From: Gavia stellata
Taxonomy: Eukaryota; Chordata; Aves; Gaviiformes; Gaviidae
Assembly (NCBI RefSeq): GCF_030936135.1
Contig: NC_082597.1
Location: forward strand, 73,452,495-73,516,494
Direction: 5' to 3'
Length of the DNA: 64,000 bases
The translations under genes and the position numbers were made by a program. Shown one piece after another: positions 1 through 12,200 of the stretch. Position 1 is the first letter of the stretch, and each line of letters starts with the position of its first letter. The notes under the pieces were generated by a model, which saw only the letters and a list, made by a program, of their open reading frames with translations, did no database searches and had not been told where the DNA came from.

Positions 1-69
1 ATGTACATGTATGGATATTTCCCACCTACTATATTTCATAGTTGCAGCATAATAAAATGCATGCTTTAC

Positions 70-235
70 CACACTTTTTCCAGTTCCTCTTGCAGCTTTA
101 CACCCAGCAAGACAAGGTGACACATATGTGATTCCATTGTTCCCACAGACAGGGTCCCATATTTTAAGTGGGCAATCACAATCCCTGTTGCAGCCAGCAA
201 GTAGAGTATTTTCTGCATATGAAACTTGCTCTATT
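70..235 (-). CDS. SLCO1A2: SLCO1A2 coding exon, residues 430-485 (cysteine-rich loop 5)
   Basis: Acceptor tgtatttcag and donor GTGTG/gtaaag, 166 nt, phase 2 to phase 0. It encodes the Kazal-like part of extracellular loop 5, with cysteines 445, 449, 451, 460, 471 and 475 in the family spacing (C-x3-C-x-C, then [12 protein letters not shown] and CLAGC). These cysteines are disulfide-bonded in OATPs. The next exon lies left of the window. Confidence 0.92.
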
Positions 236-3200
236 CTGAAATACATTTAGAAGATGAATAAATATTTCAGTAATGAAATACCTACAGTAACCCTTTCTAA
301 TGGTTAAGATTCTATTCTAGCTCAAGTGTTGATCCAGGACACAATCCTACATGCTCCTATCCTGGAGTCATGCCTTTCTATCTTTCTATAGGATGTTAAA
401 TTACATTACATTATATTAATATTATCAATTCATAGACAGGTATTTATACCCTACAGCATTTTTCTCTTCTATGGCATGTACGTTCCTGATTGTCTATAAG
501 CATTACATATACCTACATGTGCATTTTACAGACACAAAACACTCCCAATGATTAATGGCGGGCTTCAAATCAAGAAACTGCAGATAAAATATCCACTGAT
601 AACTCAATAGCAATCAAATTCCAGTAAACCAGTGTAAGATAAAGAAAGGGGTTTGTCCCTCTGTCATTCTGAAATTGCATTCACGTATGCCTAATTTGAT
701 CAACAACTTCTTATTTTTACCTGCAGTTACATGACTTGAATGTGTAATTATATTAATAAAAGAATCGCATGTCCATATTATGTGGGTATCATTTTTAATA
801 CACTTCATTGTTTAAAAAAGGGATAACAGAAGATAGACCTATTGTCTCATGCAGGTAAAAAGCCTTGAGAACTTAGATCATGAAACTAAAATGTTGCAAA
901 ACTATGGAGCCCCTGGCTGATTGTTGACAAGAAAAATCATTCCAGTGTCTTAAGATTTAAGTCCTCTTGTGTCTTAAAGAACATACCCTTCATAGGAAAC
1001 TGTTAGGCCAGCAACTGGTGAAGTATCACAGACAGTCCAATAGGCAGCAAAGTAGAGAAGGTATTCCAATAAAGATACCCAAAATGCTATGTTCGCAGCC
1101 TGATAGATATTTATCTTGAATTTCTTCATGAATAAGCCTCCAAAAAAATACCCAACGCATATAACTGGTAAGTTGTAAACACCTATTTAAACAAGTGAAA
1201 CTTCCATGTTAAAATGAAGAAGGAGACCGTCAAAGCTACTCATAAGGGAAAACTGTATTTGGCAAACACTCATACAGTGCCTGTGACTGAATAATTTAAC
1301 TACAGTCAGAAATGCATCTATACTAGTTTCCTTGCACACCCAAAACATCTGCCAAAGTCAACAGCAGTTGGGAACTGCTTGGAGAGTGAGCTAGAGGGTA
1401 AGACTGAAATGATTCATCGAAAATTGCAATCTAGAGTTGCAATCTAGTTCCAACACCAAAAAAAAAAAAAAAAAAAAAAAAAAGCAGGGTTTTGATACAG
1501 CCTCCCTAGCTGAGAGAGAAACTCAACAAGAAGATAAGCTAGTGGATCATATCTTGGTGCACACTGAGCATCACAGAAAGGAGGAACAGACTTTCAGTTT
1601 TGATATGAGATTACTGAACATGGTCTCACGCTTCTTTGCTGTTTGATACTTTAATGAAGCAAAGACTGAAGGAAAGTCATTTGGGAATTAGCTGTCTGAA
1701 AAACAACCCAGCAGTGCAACACAGATAAGATGTGCAATAGCTTTGGATGCATATCTTCAAAACACTGGTAACAGAGGGCAACAGCAATACTCAAGGTCTG
1801 GGATATTTCTGTGTGGCAGGTTTTAAAGAAAATGGTGCAGCCGCTGTGAAAGATGAGCACTGAGTTAAGGAACAGAAGTATGGCTAGATGTATTTTAAGA
1901 TGTTTCTTCTATAATAATTACATAAATTCTAGTCTAATTAAGTCACTGCAGTTAAACAAGGCAACTGAGAATTGAAGACATGATAAAGTGGAACCACAGA
2001 AAGGCTTCTAGAGTTTCAGGATATTTGCTTTGTGCTACAACTACTTTCCACTACCATTCCCCAATGCATGACACCTTCTTGTCCTCACTCATAAAAAGAG
2101 ACAAGCTGATGAAGAAGAGACAAAAAACCCAGCTATTTTGTCAGTGCTTTCCTTCCACTAAGTTCTACATATGAAAGAGGATCTGAGGCTTTCAGAAGGC
2201 CCAAGACCAATATCTGAGGAGTGGAGATGATGGAAAGTGTTGAAGATCACTGGCAATTTTAGCTGTGCATAGGTTCAACCCATCTGACTTAAGAGTTCTA
2301 GTGATGTCATTTTCATGAACATGAAATCTACCCTCTACTTTATAGTATACTTTTAAATCAGGATAATAGGGCCCATGCTCTCTTGATGCAAATTAGCATA
2401 TTGTCTTTGAGCTCAGTGGTGCAAGTTTTACATCAGCTGAACTTCCTGGGCCAATTCAAAAGATGGGAAGTAGATTATTAAATTCTGCACAGAAATCAGG
2501 AGATGCTTAGCAGAAAATGCATGATTATTTAGAAATGCTTTGTAGTGTGGAATCTCTCATTTCTAGAAGCATTTGACCTTAGCATATATATGTATACATG
2601 TACACATGAATATATATATATAAAAATAGAGAGAATTTGCATGGAGACATCACTACTTGGTAGAACACACCAAAGCAAAATGCAAACATACCAATTAAAA
2701 AGATGGCATCTGATGCAGATTTTCCAAACTGCTGTTCCAAATATTTGGGCATGAAGGATATCATGCCATTGAAAGCACTGAACTGTAACACAGTTACGCA
2801 TATAAATAACATATAAACTGGGTTGTGAAACAGAGCCTTGAGGAACGGGATGAAATCTGGAATGAAATAATGTAATGAGTTAGTGTGGTGCTTTATGAAA
2901 TGAATCACCCATTACTCAGTGTGGCTGAGGGGGGAAGAGGGAGACAGAAATGGTCCTTAACTGGATCCGGCTAATTCTTGTGCTTTGCCAGACACCACAG
3001 GCCAAAGATTACTTGTTTAGCCCAGGCTAAGCAAGAGCCCAACATGGCTCTTCTACAGGAAGATAACCACACACACACATGCACACTAATGCATGCTGCT
3101 GCTTATAAAAAAACATAGCAATAATCTTATCGTAGAAGTTCCCTGAATCTTTTTAGCTGTATAGTGACTGAACTTTTCACCTACATATCTGCAGCAGCAG

Positions 3201-6200
3201 CTACTCCCCCACCATTCCTATTCCTTTTTCTCCCATCCCATGCCCTCAGAGCATTCACCAAAACCCCTTTCATGCACCTGGCATGCAAAGGGAGTACGAG
3301 GGGGAAGGGGTGCAAACGCACTAGATAGCTGTGACAACCTGCCCCCAGAGACCTGATCACTGATTTTGGTTATTGCTACTGTCAGTGATGAGGCAGAAGA
3401 GACCTGAAAAGGGAGGTGACCTCAGTTATTCCCACCGTACTCTCAAAGTCTGGATCCATCAGTCTTCAGCCAAGTAAGCATCTGGGAAACTAATTTACAC
3501 ACGTCTTTTCTCTGCGTAATGCCTATTAAGTCGGGATCTGAACCATAAAAAAAAAGCCACAATTCCTCTTTGTCTAATGTTCTCTATTAATTAGTCTGCT
3601 GAGCTATTGTCAAGAAACTCTGCAGAACATAAGCATCTGTAAAACAATGACCATGCTTCACTGAAAATGGGCAGCACTTAGGAAGGATATACATCTTTCA
3701 GAGGTAGTCAATTATCTTACTAGTAGAGGATCTGTATGCAAGACTTGCAAAAATGAGTCAAATATCTGAAATACTATAAATAGGCTGTATTCTTTATATA
3801 TGCCATGCAGTTTTCTGAGGAAGAGATTAATTTTAACTGTAAATACTTCAATTTTCAACTTGAAATCCTTGGGGATATTAAAAAACTGTCTGAACACACC
3901 CTGGTCATCTGGCTCTAAGTGGCCCTGCTTGAGCAGGGGTTGGACCAGGTGACCTCCAGAGGTCCCTTCCAACCTCAACCATTCTGTGGAATGAAAAGAT
4001 TCTTAATTCAGGATATTCAGGGACAGTGGCCATTCACACCAACTCAAGGAGGGAATGATGATGAAAACATAAGCTCTGAAGGGACTCTGGAGTACTAGGA
4101 CCTACAGTCTAGGAACCTTTCCTCACCAGAGCAGTGCTTTATTCATGGATTCATTTAAGGCTACATGGCAGCAGAGAAAGATGCTGTGTTTATCAAAATG
4201 AATTTGCAGTATCAGACACTCATACTCACTCTGAGTATGGTGAATTTGCAGGACTCAGCTTGAAACACCATGGAGAGGTAGCTGGCACTTGGCACTCACT
4301 TTCTGAAAATGAAGATCCTGTTAAGGGGCCCTGAGTTGGGTATACAGGATCATGAGACTACTCTGAAGATCATAGCCTTTGGCATATTTTATTCACTTAC
4401 TTTTCTAACTAGCACAAAAAATGGAAGGAAAAAAATAGCTTCCTACAGATATATAGATCTGAAAGACCACAGATGTGAATGTTGCCAACTGTAATCTGAA
4501 TAAATGTAAGGAAGTCAGACAGCCTTGTTCAACAGCCATTAAATGTTTATGAGACACTTAAGCACCTGTTAATTCCCTTTTATGGGTTTAAGTTGGACTC
4601 AAGAAATGCACAAGACTTGTGCTGGTTTTCTGTTTTTCTGCACAGTGAATGTGGGGTACAAGCAACTAATATCTGCAACTTGTCCACAGCTCACTGAGGT
4701 GTAATATTCTTAACCAGATTTCAGTGCATTAATCCTCTACCAGGAAGAAAAGCTCCAGATTTACATACACCTGAAATGCAGGTCCTGGATCTACGAAATT
4801 AGCTTTCATCCTTTGCAAGGAGCCATTCTAAATCCCTGTGCAAATCCTTTGTACTACAGAGAGATGAAAAGCAGAGTCTGCATTTCATACCTTGGACCCA
4901 TCTTTACTTACAAAAATACACAGACATAGTTCACACCTTAAGGACTCAATTAAGAAGGAAATAAAATACAATATAACTTGCCTTTAGCAATTTCATACAT
5001 GGTCTGTTTGGATTCATTTTTATCATTTTCTTGAAATAGTACTACACTTTTTTTACTCATCTCCTCAGGTTTCTCTTCATTGGTTTCTCCTTCCTTCACA
5101 AGTGACTTGGGCAAAAACCAAAAAGGTATTCCTGCGAGAAGATTCAGTGATGCACAAATCAAAATGCCCAGCCACCATGCTCCAACCCAGCGGGCATCAG
5201 TAGCCGTTATAGTTATGTCCTCTATAAAAAAAAACCAAACAAAACTAAACCACACATCTTACATTAGTTCAGAGACATTCTTTGCTGTTATTGTGTGTTT
5301 TCCTAGTCATCTCCAGCATGTGATATATTAAAAGCATTTTAAAGATTCTTAAAAGGAGGCTGATGAAGAAGAATAACCTCCAGTTTTCTTTTCTAATGTT
5401 GCTAGTTTTCTGGCAAATTTCAGTGTTTTGTGTTAAATCAATTGTAGCCCTTTCCTATGTTAAGCCAGATGACACAATTGTTCATCAAATAATTTATATG
5501 CAGATTCATTTGTGTATGTGTGAATTCAGGCCTTTTATTGAATTGAATGTTATACACAGATTTTTCCATTCTGAAAGAAACATCAGCAAACTCAGATAAA
5601 ATGAAGACACCTCATATTAGCAAAGAAACATCTTTTAGTGTTGATAAATACATCATCATGCCTACTGATTTATATGTAAGATTTTTTAGATTCATCCATT
5701 ACCTGCATCTACTGATCCCAGATCTACAAACAGTTCCGCACAGAATGATGCCAACAAGAAACCAAGGAAGGGGCCAATTACAGTTGCTGTATGTAGACAT
5801 CCTAAAGTAGAAAAAGGAGAAAACATACTAAATTAGAACCCAGACATAATTATTTTCTTGGAATTGTTGTATATGTTTAGGACAGCTCTACTGAATAGAC
5901 ATTTGTGCCTAAAAATGGCCTTATTTCAACAAGTTCATCTCTAGTTAAATTACAAGTTCTACAGTATTATTATTTTGATAAGGCAGTAATGTCTTTCTTG
6001 TCTCTTCCTTTATTGGACTGAAGGGAGTCATAATAGCCCTCTCTTTTGCTTTTGTTTATGTGTGTGTTTGTTTGGAGGAGGGGAGTTATCACAAGAGGGT
6101 AGATTTACCCAGGTAGAAAGGTGAATTCTCTGCTTTGGCAAAATCCTCCAAATATGAAATGCCTAAAGGCATGATGGGAGTTTCACCCATTCCCCGTACG

Positions 6201-9200
6201 ATGTTTCCAACCATCACAAATATCCACAGCAAGGATCCAGGCTCTTTTTCACATTCTGTGAATAAAATAAGAAGCTAGAATTAATGTTTTAATTCCAACT
6301 ATTAATTAAATTCTAGAGATGAAGACAAAGAATTGACTAACAGCTTAAACTTTGATGGGTAGGTCTGTCCTATAAAACAGGGAAATAAGTAATCACAATA
6401 CTTGAAAGGTTCCAGAACTGGAAGAAGCTGTTGCACTTGCTGGAGTAGAGTTTAAATCCCATCCTTCTCCAATACCTTTTTGAACCACCTGGCAGTCCAA
6501 CCACTGCATAACCTACTCATTTCCCTTAGCAAAACTGTCATTTTCATGTCAATGGAGAGAAGACAGTGCCTGAACATCAGTGATGAAGGGATGAAAAATC
6601 ATGCCTGACTAACCTGATCACCTCTACAACAAAATAATACTTTCTGTTGACATGGGGAGGGCAGTGGGTGTTGTCTACCTGCACTTTAGCAAAGTGTTTG
6701 CCACTGTTTCCGATAGCCTCCTCCTAGACAAACTGGCAAGGTACAGACTGGAGGGACAGTCTGCACGATGGGTGGGAAATTGACTCATAGGCCACACTCA
6801 GAGGGTGGTTATCAATGGCTTTTACTCAGGCTGGCAACTTGTCACAAGTGGAGTCCCCCAGGGACCAATACTGGTCCCCACGCTATTCAACATCTTCACA
6901 AATGATCTGGATGATGGGACTGAAAGCACTCTCACTGACTTTGCTGATGACACCAAACTGGGTGATGAGGTGGACACATCAGGAGGGAGAGCAGAGAGAC
7001 CTGGACAGTCTGGAAGAATGGGTTAGCAAGAACAGTATGACATCTCTCTGAAATTCAGGAGTCTTTTGCAGTTATTTGGGTAACTGTTGCATAAAGCCCA
7101 TACATTGTCATTTGATTATTAGAACATTGTCTAAAATAAACCAGAAGACTTCCTGATTTCACAGTGAGGTGCCACCATTTGCTTCCAAGAAAGCCATGCC
7201 AGTGCAGAAGACATGGTGGTGTTCTACCTTTGCATGGAATGAGATTTCTGAGCTTTCCAGCTTCTTTGCCTTGATTCAGACTGCTAGCTTCTGGTTTACT
7301 AATGTTCATAAGCCCCTAATAAGCCCCTAGAAAAGCACATGGAGAGTAAATTGGTCTGTGTTTAAGTCATTGGCTGTTTGCTGGTAACTTCAACTGGCAC
7401 TTTATACAACAGTCGTTACCACCTGGAAACCCCAGCTTAGACTCCTACCTCAAAGGTCTGTTCTAGCACTACAGATTTTTGCCTGGCACATCAATGACCT
7501 CCCTATCCAGAAATTTCTTCTGTCCTGATGCTATCTGTTCAGGTATTCAATTTCAGATTTGGGACATCTTGAGGACAATACAAATTCTGATTTGGCAAAT
7601 AATATACAAATTCTACCATAATTGGCGCATATCACCAAATGTTACAGAAAGGTTTTCTACCTCCATCATACCTGTGCAACTCAGAAGGTCAGTGTTTCAC
7701 TGAGCAGGCACCCACTGGAACATAGCCCACAGTCTGCCCGTCTGGGCACTGCTCTGAGGATGTTTCTGACTCACTGTGAACTTTATACAACTCTCGATCA
7801 AAATCAAGATCCATAAGAATATATCTGGCTAGCCTGCTTAATCTATCTGGGGATCTAGCTCTCATTTATTAACATCCATCCTCCTATATAAGTCAACAAA
7901 ACAATACTGTGCTGCAGCACAATCCTGTTTGTCCCACATCAGGACAGTTATACCAGGAACTATTATGACCTTTAATATTTTCTTTCTCTCCCTGATCTTG
8001 GATTTCTTCATCCCATACAGTCTGCTTCAGATTCCACTGTTCTTCATGGCCCACTTTGTCATGCTGAGACTTCTCAATGCCAATTTGTTAACAAATAAAA
8101 AACAGCTTTGTTAGCAGCAACGGATAACTTTCTAAATGAAAGCATTACTGTTCAGAGATCAAGCCTGGATCTCCCGGATCAATGTCAGATCGCTGTCAGC
8201 AAACATGGGTGAAGCAATCCACATGCAGATGTGGTAAAATTCAAACCAGTTTCTGCATCACACAGGAGATGTACTCATATGTATGAATGTCACAGTTTTG
8301 CTTGTCCATAAACTAATAGAGAAACAATCACCTTACCCAAGTGTAGTCATAGGCTTGAGGACCTATGGGTTCTAGTGTGTACATTGAATGGCTGTATAAT
8401 TTAGAAGAAAATGTTTTACCTATCTATACTTTAGTTTCTGCATTTATAAAATGAAGAAAAACAGTATCTGAAATATTCAAATGAAAGATTAATACCAAGT
8501 GCTGTTAAGTATACACTTTTCTCAACTTTTCATTGTGAAGATGGAAAAATTAATGCCTTAAGTGACATGCAGTCTTGGAAAGTTTGGAAGCCACAGCCAT
8601 TAATAAATGGAGACACAGAAAACTACAGTACAACACTATGGTTTGATGTCACTGTGTACTTATAATATTACAGCACTGTGATCAATTTTTAGTACACATT
8701 GATGGAACACCATCACAAAATATAGCAATGAACTGTGGGATTCATCTCACCTAACTTTTCCCATCCACCAATCATCTAAGTTTCCAACAGTCAGTAGGCA
8801 CATCCAGGAGGTAATCTGACCCACCCTAAAGTAAAGAGCAAGGGACACGCTCTGCAAGAGCTCTGTGGTCTCCTTTGACCAAATATCAAGGGAGACTAAA
8901 GAGATGGTTCAGACTAAATGCTTCCCTTTGAGGTAGCTAAAGACTCAGGAGATTAATCCCATCTTCAGTGTGAGGATTTTGTGTGTGATCATTTAATAGT
9001 TACTTCAGAGCCTTTTGACTTCATAGTAGTTACTTTATATGCATATTGCTAGTGTGTATATAGGTTTCAGTCTCCCAGATGAGTTTCAGCCTAGTTTAAA
9101 CTATGTTCTCTTTTCTCTAAAAGAAGTGGGATCTACTTTTTTGCCCTATCTCTATTTCTCATTCTTTTATTTCTTGTGTGGTACAACGAAAAAGCATCCT

Positions 9201-12200
9201 GATGCCTTTTACCCATTGTCCAAATACATTTCCCACCTCCTCACAGTATTTCAAGTCAAAAAGAGGAACATTTGTGAAAACAACCATGTGTTATATTTCC
9301 CCAAAGTGGACTGACAGGGATGTTAACCGAGCTGTTTAGATACTGTGAAAACTGCATGAAGAAAAGCTACAGCTCTGGAGTCACAGACTAAAGAAACAAG
9401 AAGGCTAGGAAATTTCCTTTTTCCATAGATTTTATGCCTGGTCAAAAGCAGGACCTGAAATAATTGCTAATAAAACTAAAACCATATTTACTTAAATATT
9501 ACAAAAATTGAGGAAAAAGCATTAGTAGACATGGGAAGAGTCATACCTGCTGATGGTTCCTCTGTAGGTAAAGAGAACAAGCTTTGATTAACAAGGCACA
9601 GAGGCATGACTGAAAAATTCTCCCGTGGTGAAATACTGCTTTCAATATGATACCTGTTTGAATCAAAGGACATCATGTATAGGTTAAGAAGAAATACATC
9701 AGAACCACCTCATAAATCTGTACTTCAGTAATGAAGCTACCTATAAGAAGAGTGTGTAACTAGAGGAAGAAGAAAACCCACATCTACATGTTTTTTGAAC
9801 ACCGCCAGTGATGGTGACTGCTCCACGTCCCTAGGCAGCCTGTTACAGTGTCTGACAATCCTTCCAGTGAAGAAATTTTTCCTAATATCCAGTCTAAACC
9901 TCCCCTGGCGCAACTTGAGGCCATTTCCTCTTGTTCTATTGCTAGTAGATGTGGCACTTCGGGATGTGGTTTAGTGGGCATGGTGATGTTGGGTTGATGG
10001 TTGGACTTGATGATCTTAAAGGTCTTTTCCAACCTTAGTGATTCTGTGATCAAATCTTAACTGAGCCTCAGTAACAAATCAGGCTAGGAACAAAGGAACT
10101 GTAGCAGGGAATCAATACAGTGTTTTATCCAGACTTATCTAGCCTCTAACATAATCTTGTAACAGATGCTTCAGGAGAAGTTGATGAAACACCCTAAGGG
10201 AATCCCTCTTATCATCTTCTCTCCTACTGTTCTTACATTCTAATCCAATTTACACCCTAAGCAGAGGGTGCCACCAAAGCTGTCAGAGCCATACCACATT
10301 GGACATAACACGATTAGAGGATCTTCTTTTCGCAAAAGATATCTCACTGATTAAAATACAGACAAGCCTAAATGATTATTTCGTTAAGCCAAGCAAAAAT
10401 AGTGAAAAAGTGGTTAAGGAATCATTATGGTCTGTAAAGGCCTTGCCAACACAGAGATTATGTATGATCTGTCATTCAGGCTCCAGACCAAAGACATCTT
10501 TAAAAATCATCTTGTATTGCCCATCCAAGCAGATAAGAGCTAGTAGTGTAATGTGACAGTATCACAGGCTGCTGTTTCTTCAGAGAGTCCACACAAGAGG
10601 TAGCACAAGGATGAAGGCAAGGCAAGGGCAAGGGAGGGTGCCCAGCAGAGGGGTGACTCTCCTCAGGAAGCGATGACTGACTTTTGAAGCCATCTCAGAA
10701 GCAAACGAAAACAAGCTTCTCTACAATTATCATATTGTACCCATGCTCAGCGATGTCTCTCCCAATAAACAATACCTTTTCAGTGGGAGAAGTTATGGAT
10801 TAAGGCAAGTAAGGATCACAGAAGCTGCTGTAAGCTAAGCAAAATACTCACCTTCCAAATAGGAAATGAGGAAGTGATATCAAAAGACATCCAAATGACA
10901 GAATTGTGCAGCCCAAAGCAATTATTCTGGGTCTGTGAAGCTTTGCTCCAAAGTAACTCACAAATGCTATCAGCAGCAAGTTGCCTGCAAAAAGAACCTG
11001 GTCCTTATTTACAAACCAAGGCATCCTTATGTCTTTTAAAGTGCAACAGAAATTTGAGTATACCTTGTTAGCTCAACTCTGTTACTTCCTGTCCTGTAAA
11101 AACTGTAACTAGACAGGGAACTGCTTAAATGATGCAGTAATTCCCTCCTATCTGTGATCTTTTTCTGGGAGAGTTGCACCACATGGAAAGGACATGAGAA
11201 TAGAAGGCAGAATGGAGAAGAGATCATGGTGAAAGAGATTTTTGACTGCACTGATGTGAAGAAGACATTTCCTACTACTTTACATAGACACCAGGCCCAG
11301 GTGCTGCAGAATAATAGCCGTTTTAGGAAGTTATTCTCCTAGGATACTCTATTTTGTAGCATGTGGGAAAATACAAAAGTATATGTCCAGGTGGTTTTGT
11401 ACTGAATATAATAAACACAAGATGACATACAGGGAAAAAAGGAATAATAAATTAATTTCAGTAATAGTTTAAGAGGAATAAAAAATTACAGATTTTTGTA
11501 CTGAGTACCATTTAAAAATAAATATGGGCTAAAAATCTTCATTCTCTTCTCCGCTTTCACTTCAGAATTAGTTGATTTTCTGTACTCTTCATTTATTGCT
11601 ATGCAACTAAGAAAAGAATCAAGCTTCATGTTATGACTCAGGTCCCATAAAAATAACAATTTAGTAATCATACACCTACTGATTTTGTGATCTTTTTGTC
11701 ACAAGAACAAAACCGTGTCTCTGAGTGATGAGCGTCATGCTCTGAAAGAAGATAACATCTTTTTTGTGTATGATTGCTAGACAGACTGTATTGAACCAGT
11801 AGTTTGAATGACACTTAAAGATGTACACTTACACTGTCCTAATAAGTTCCTTAAGTCTGCCATATACACTGACCCTTAATCATTTCAAATATTAATATGA
11901 TTATTCACAGTTATTTTACATCCTTGGAGATAGGAATGCCACAACTTGTTGTAGAAAAGTACATATGAGAGAATAATTTATTTAAAATAATAAGACTTTT
12001 ACATACTACTTCATTAATCTTGGCCATTTCACATTTCTTAGTCTCCTCCTTATCAAAAGGGAGAATATATTCTGGCTACTCCTTCTCTATCACAACTTTG
12101 AGCTGCCCCATCAGACTGCTTTGCAGGTAGCAGCACGGTGTTGCCAAGTTTCTTCTTCTTGCACATGCAGATATAAGAGACCAGGAGAAGCAGGGGAAGG

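Noticed and set aside
2529..2801. 90-codon minus frame overlapping an SLCO1A2 exon
   Set aside because: It is a different frame from the conserved OATP reading and contains the AT-rich repeat downstream of the exon.
6815..7051. Second plus frame over the CR1 reverse transcriptase fragment
   Set aside because: It is a shadow of the CR1 ORF2 frame, which carries the recognisable RT motifs.
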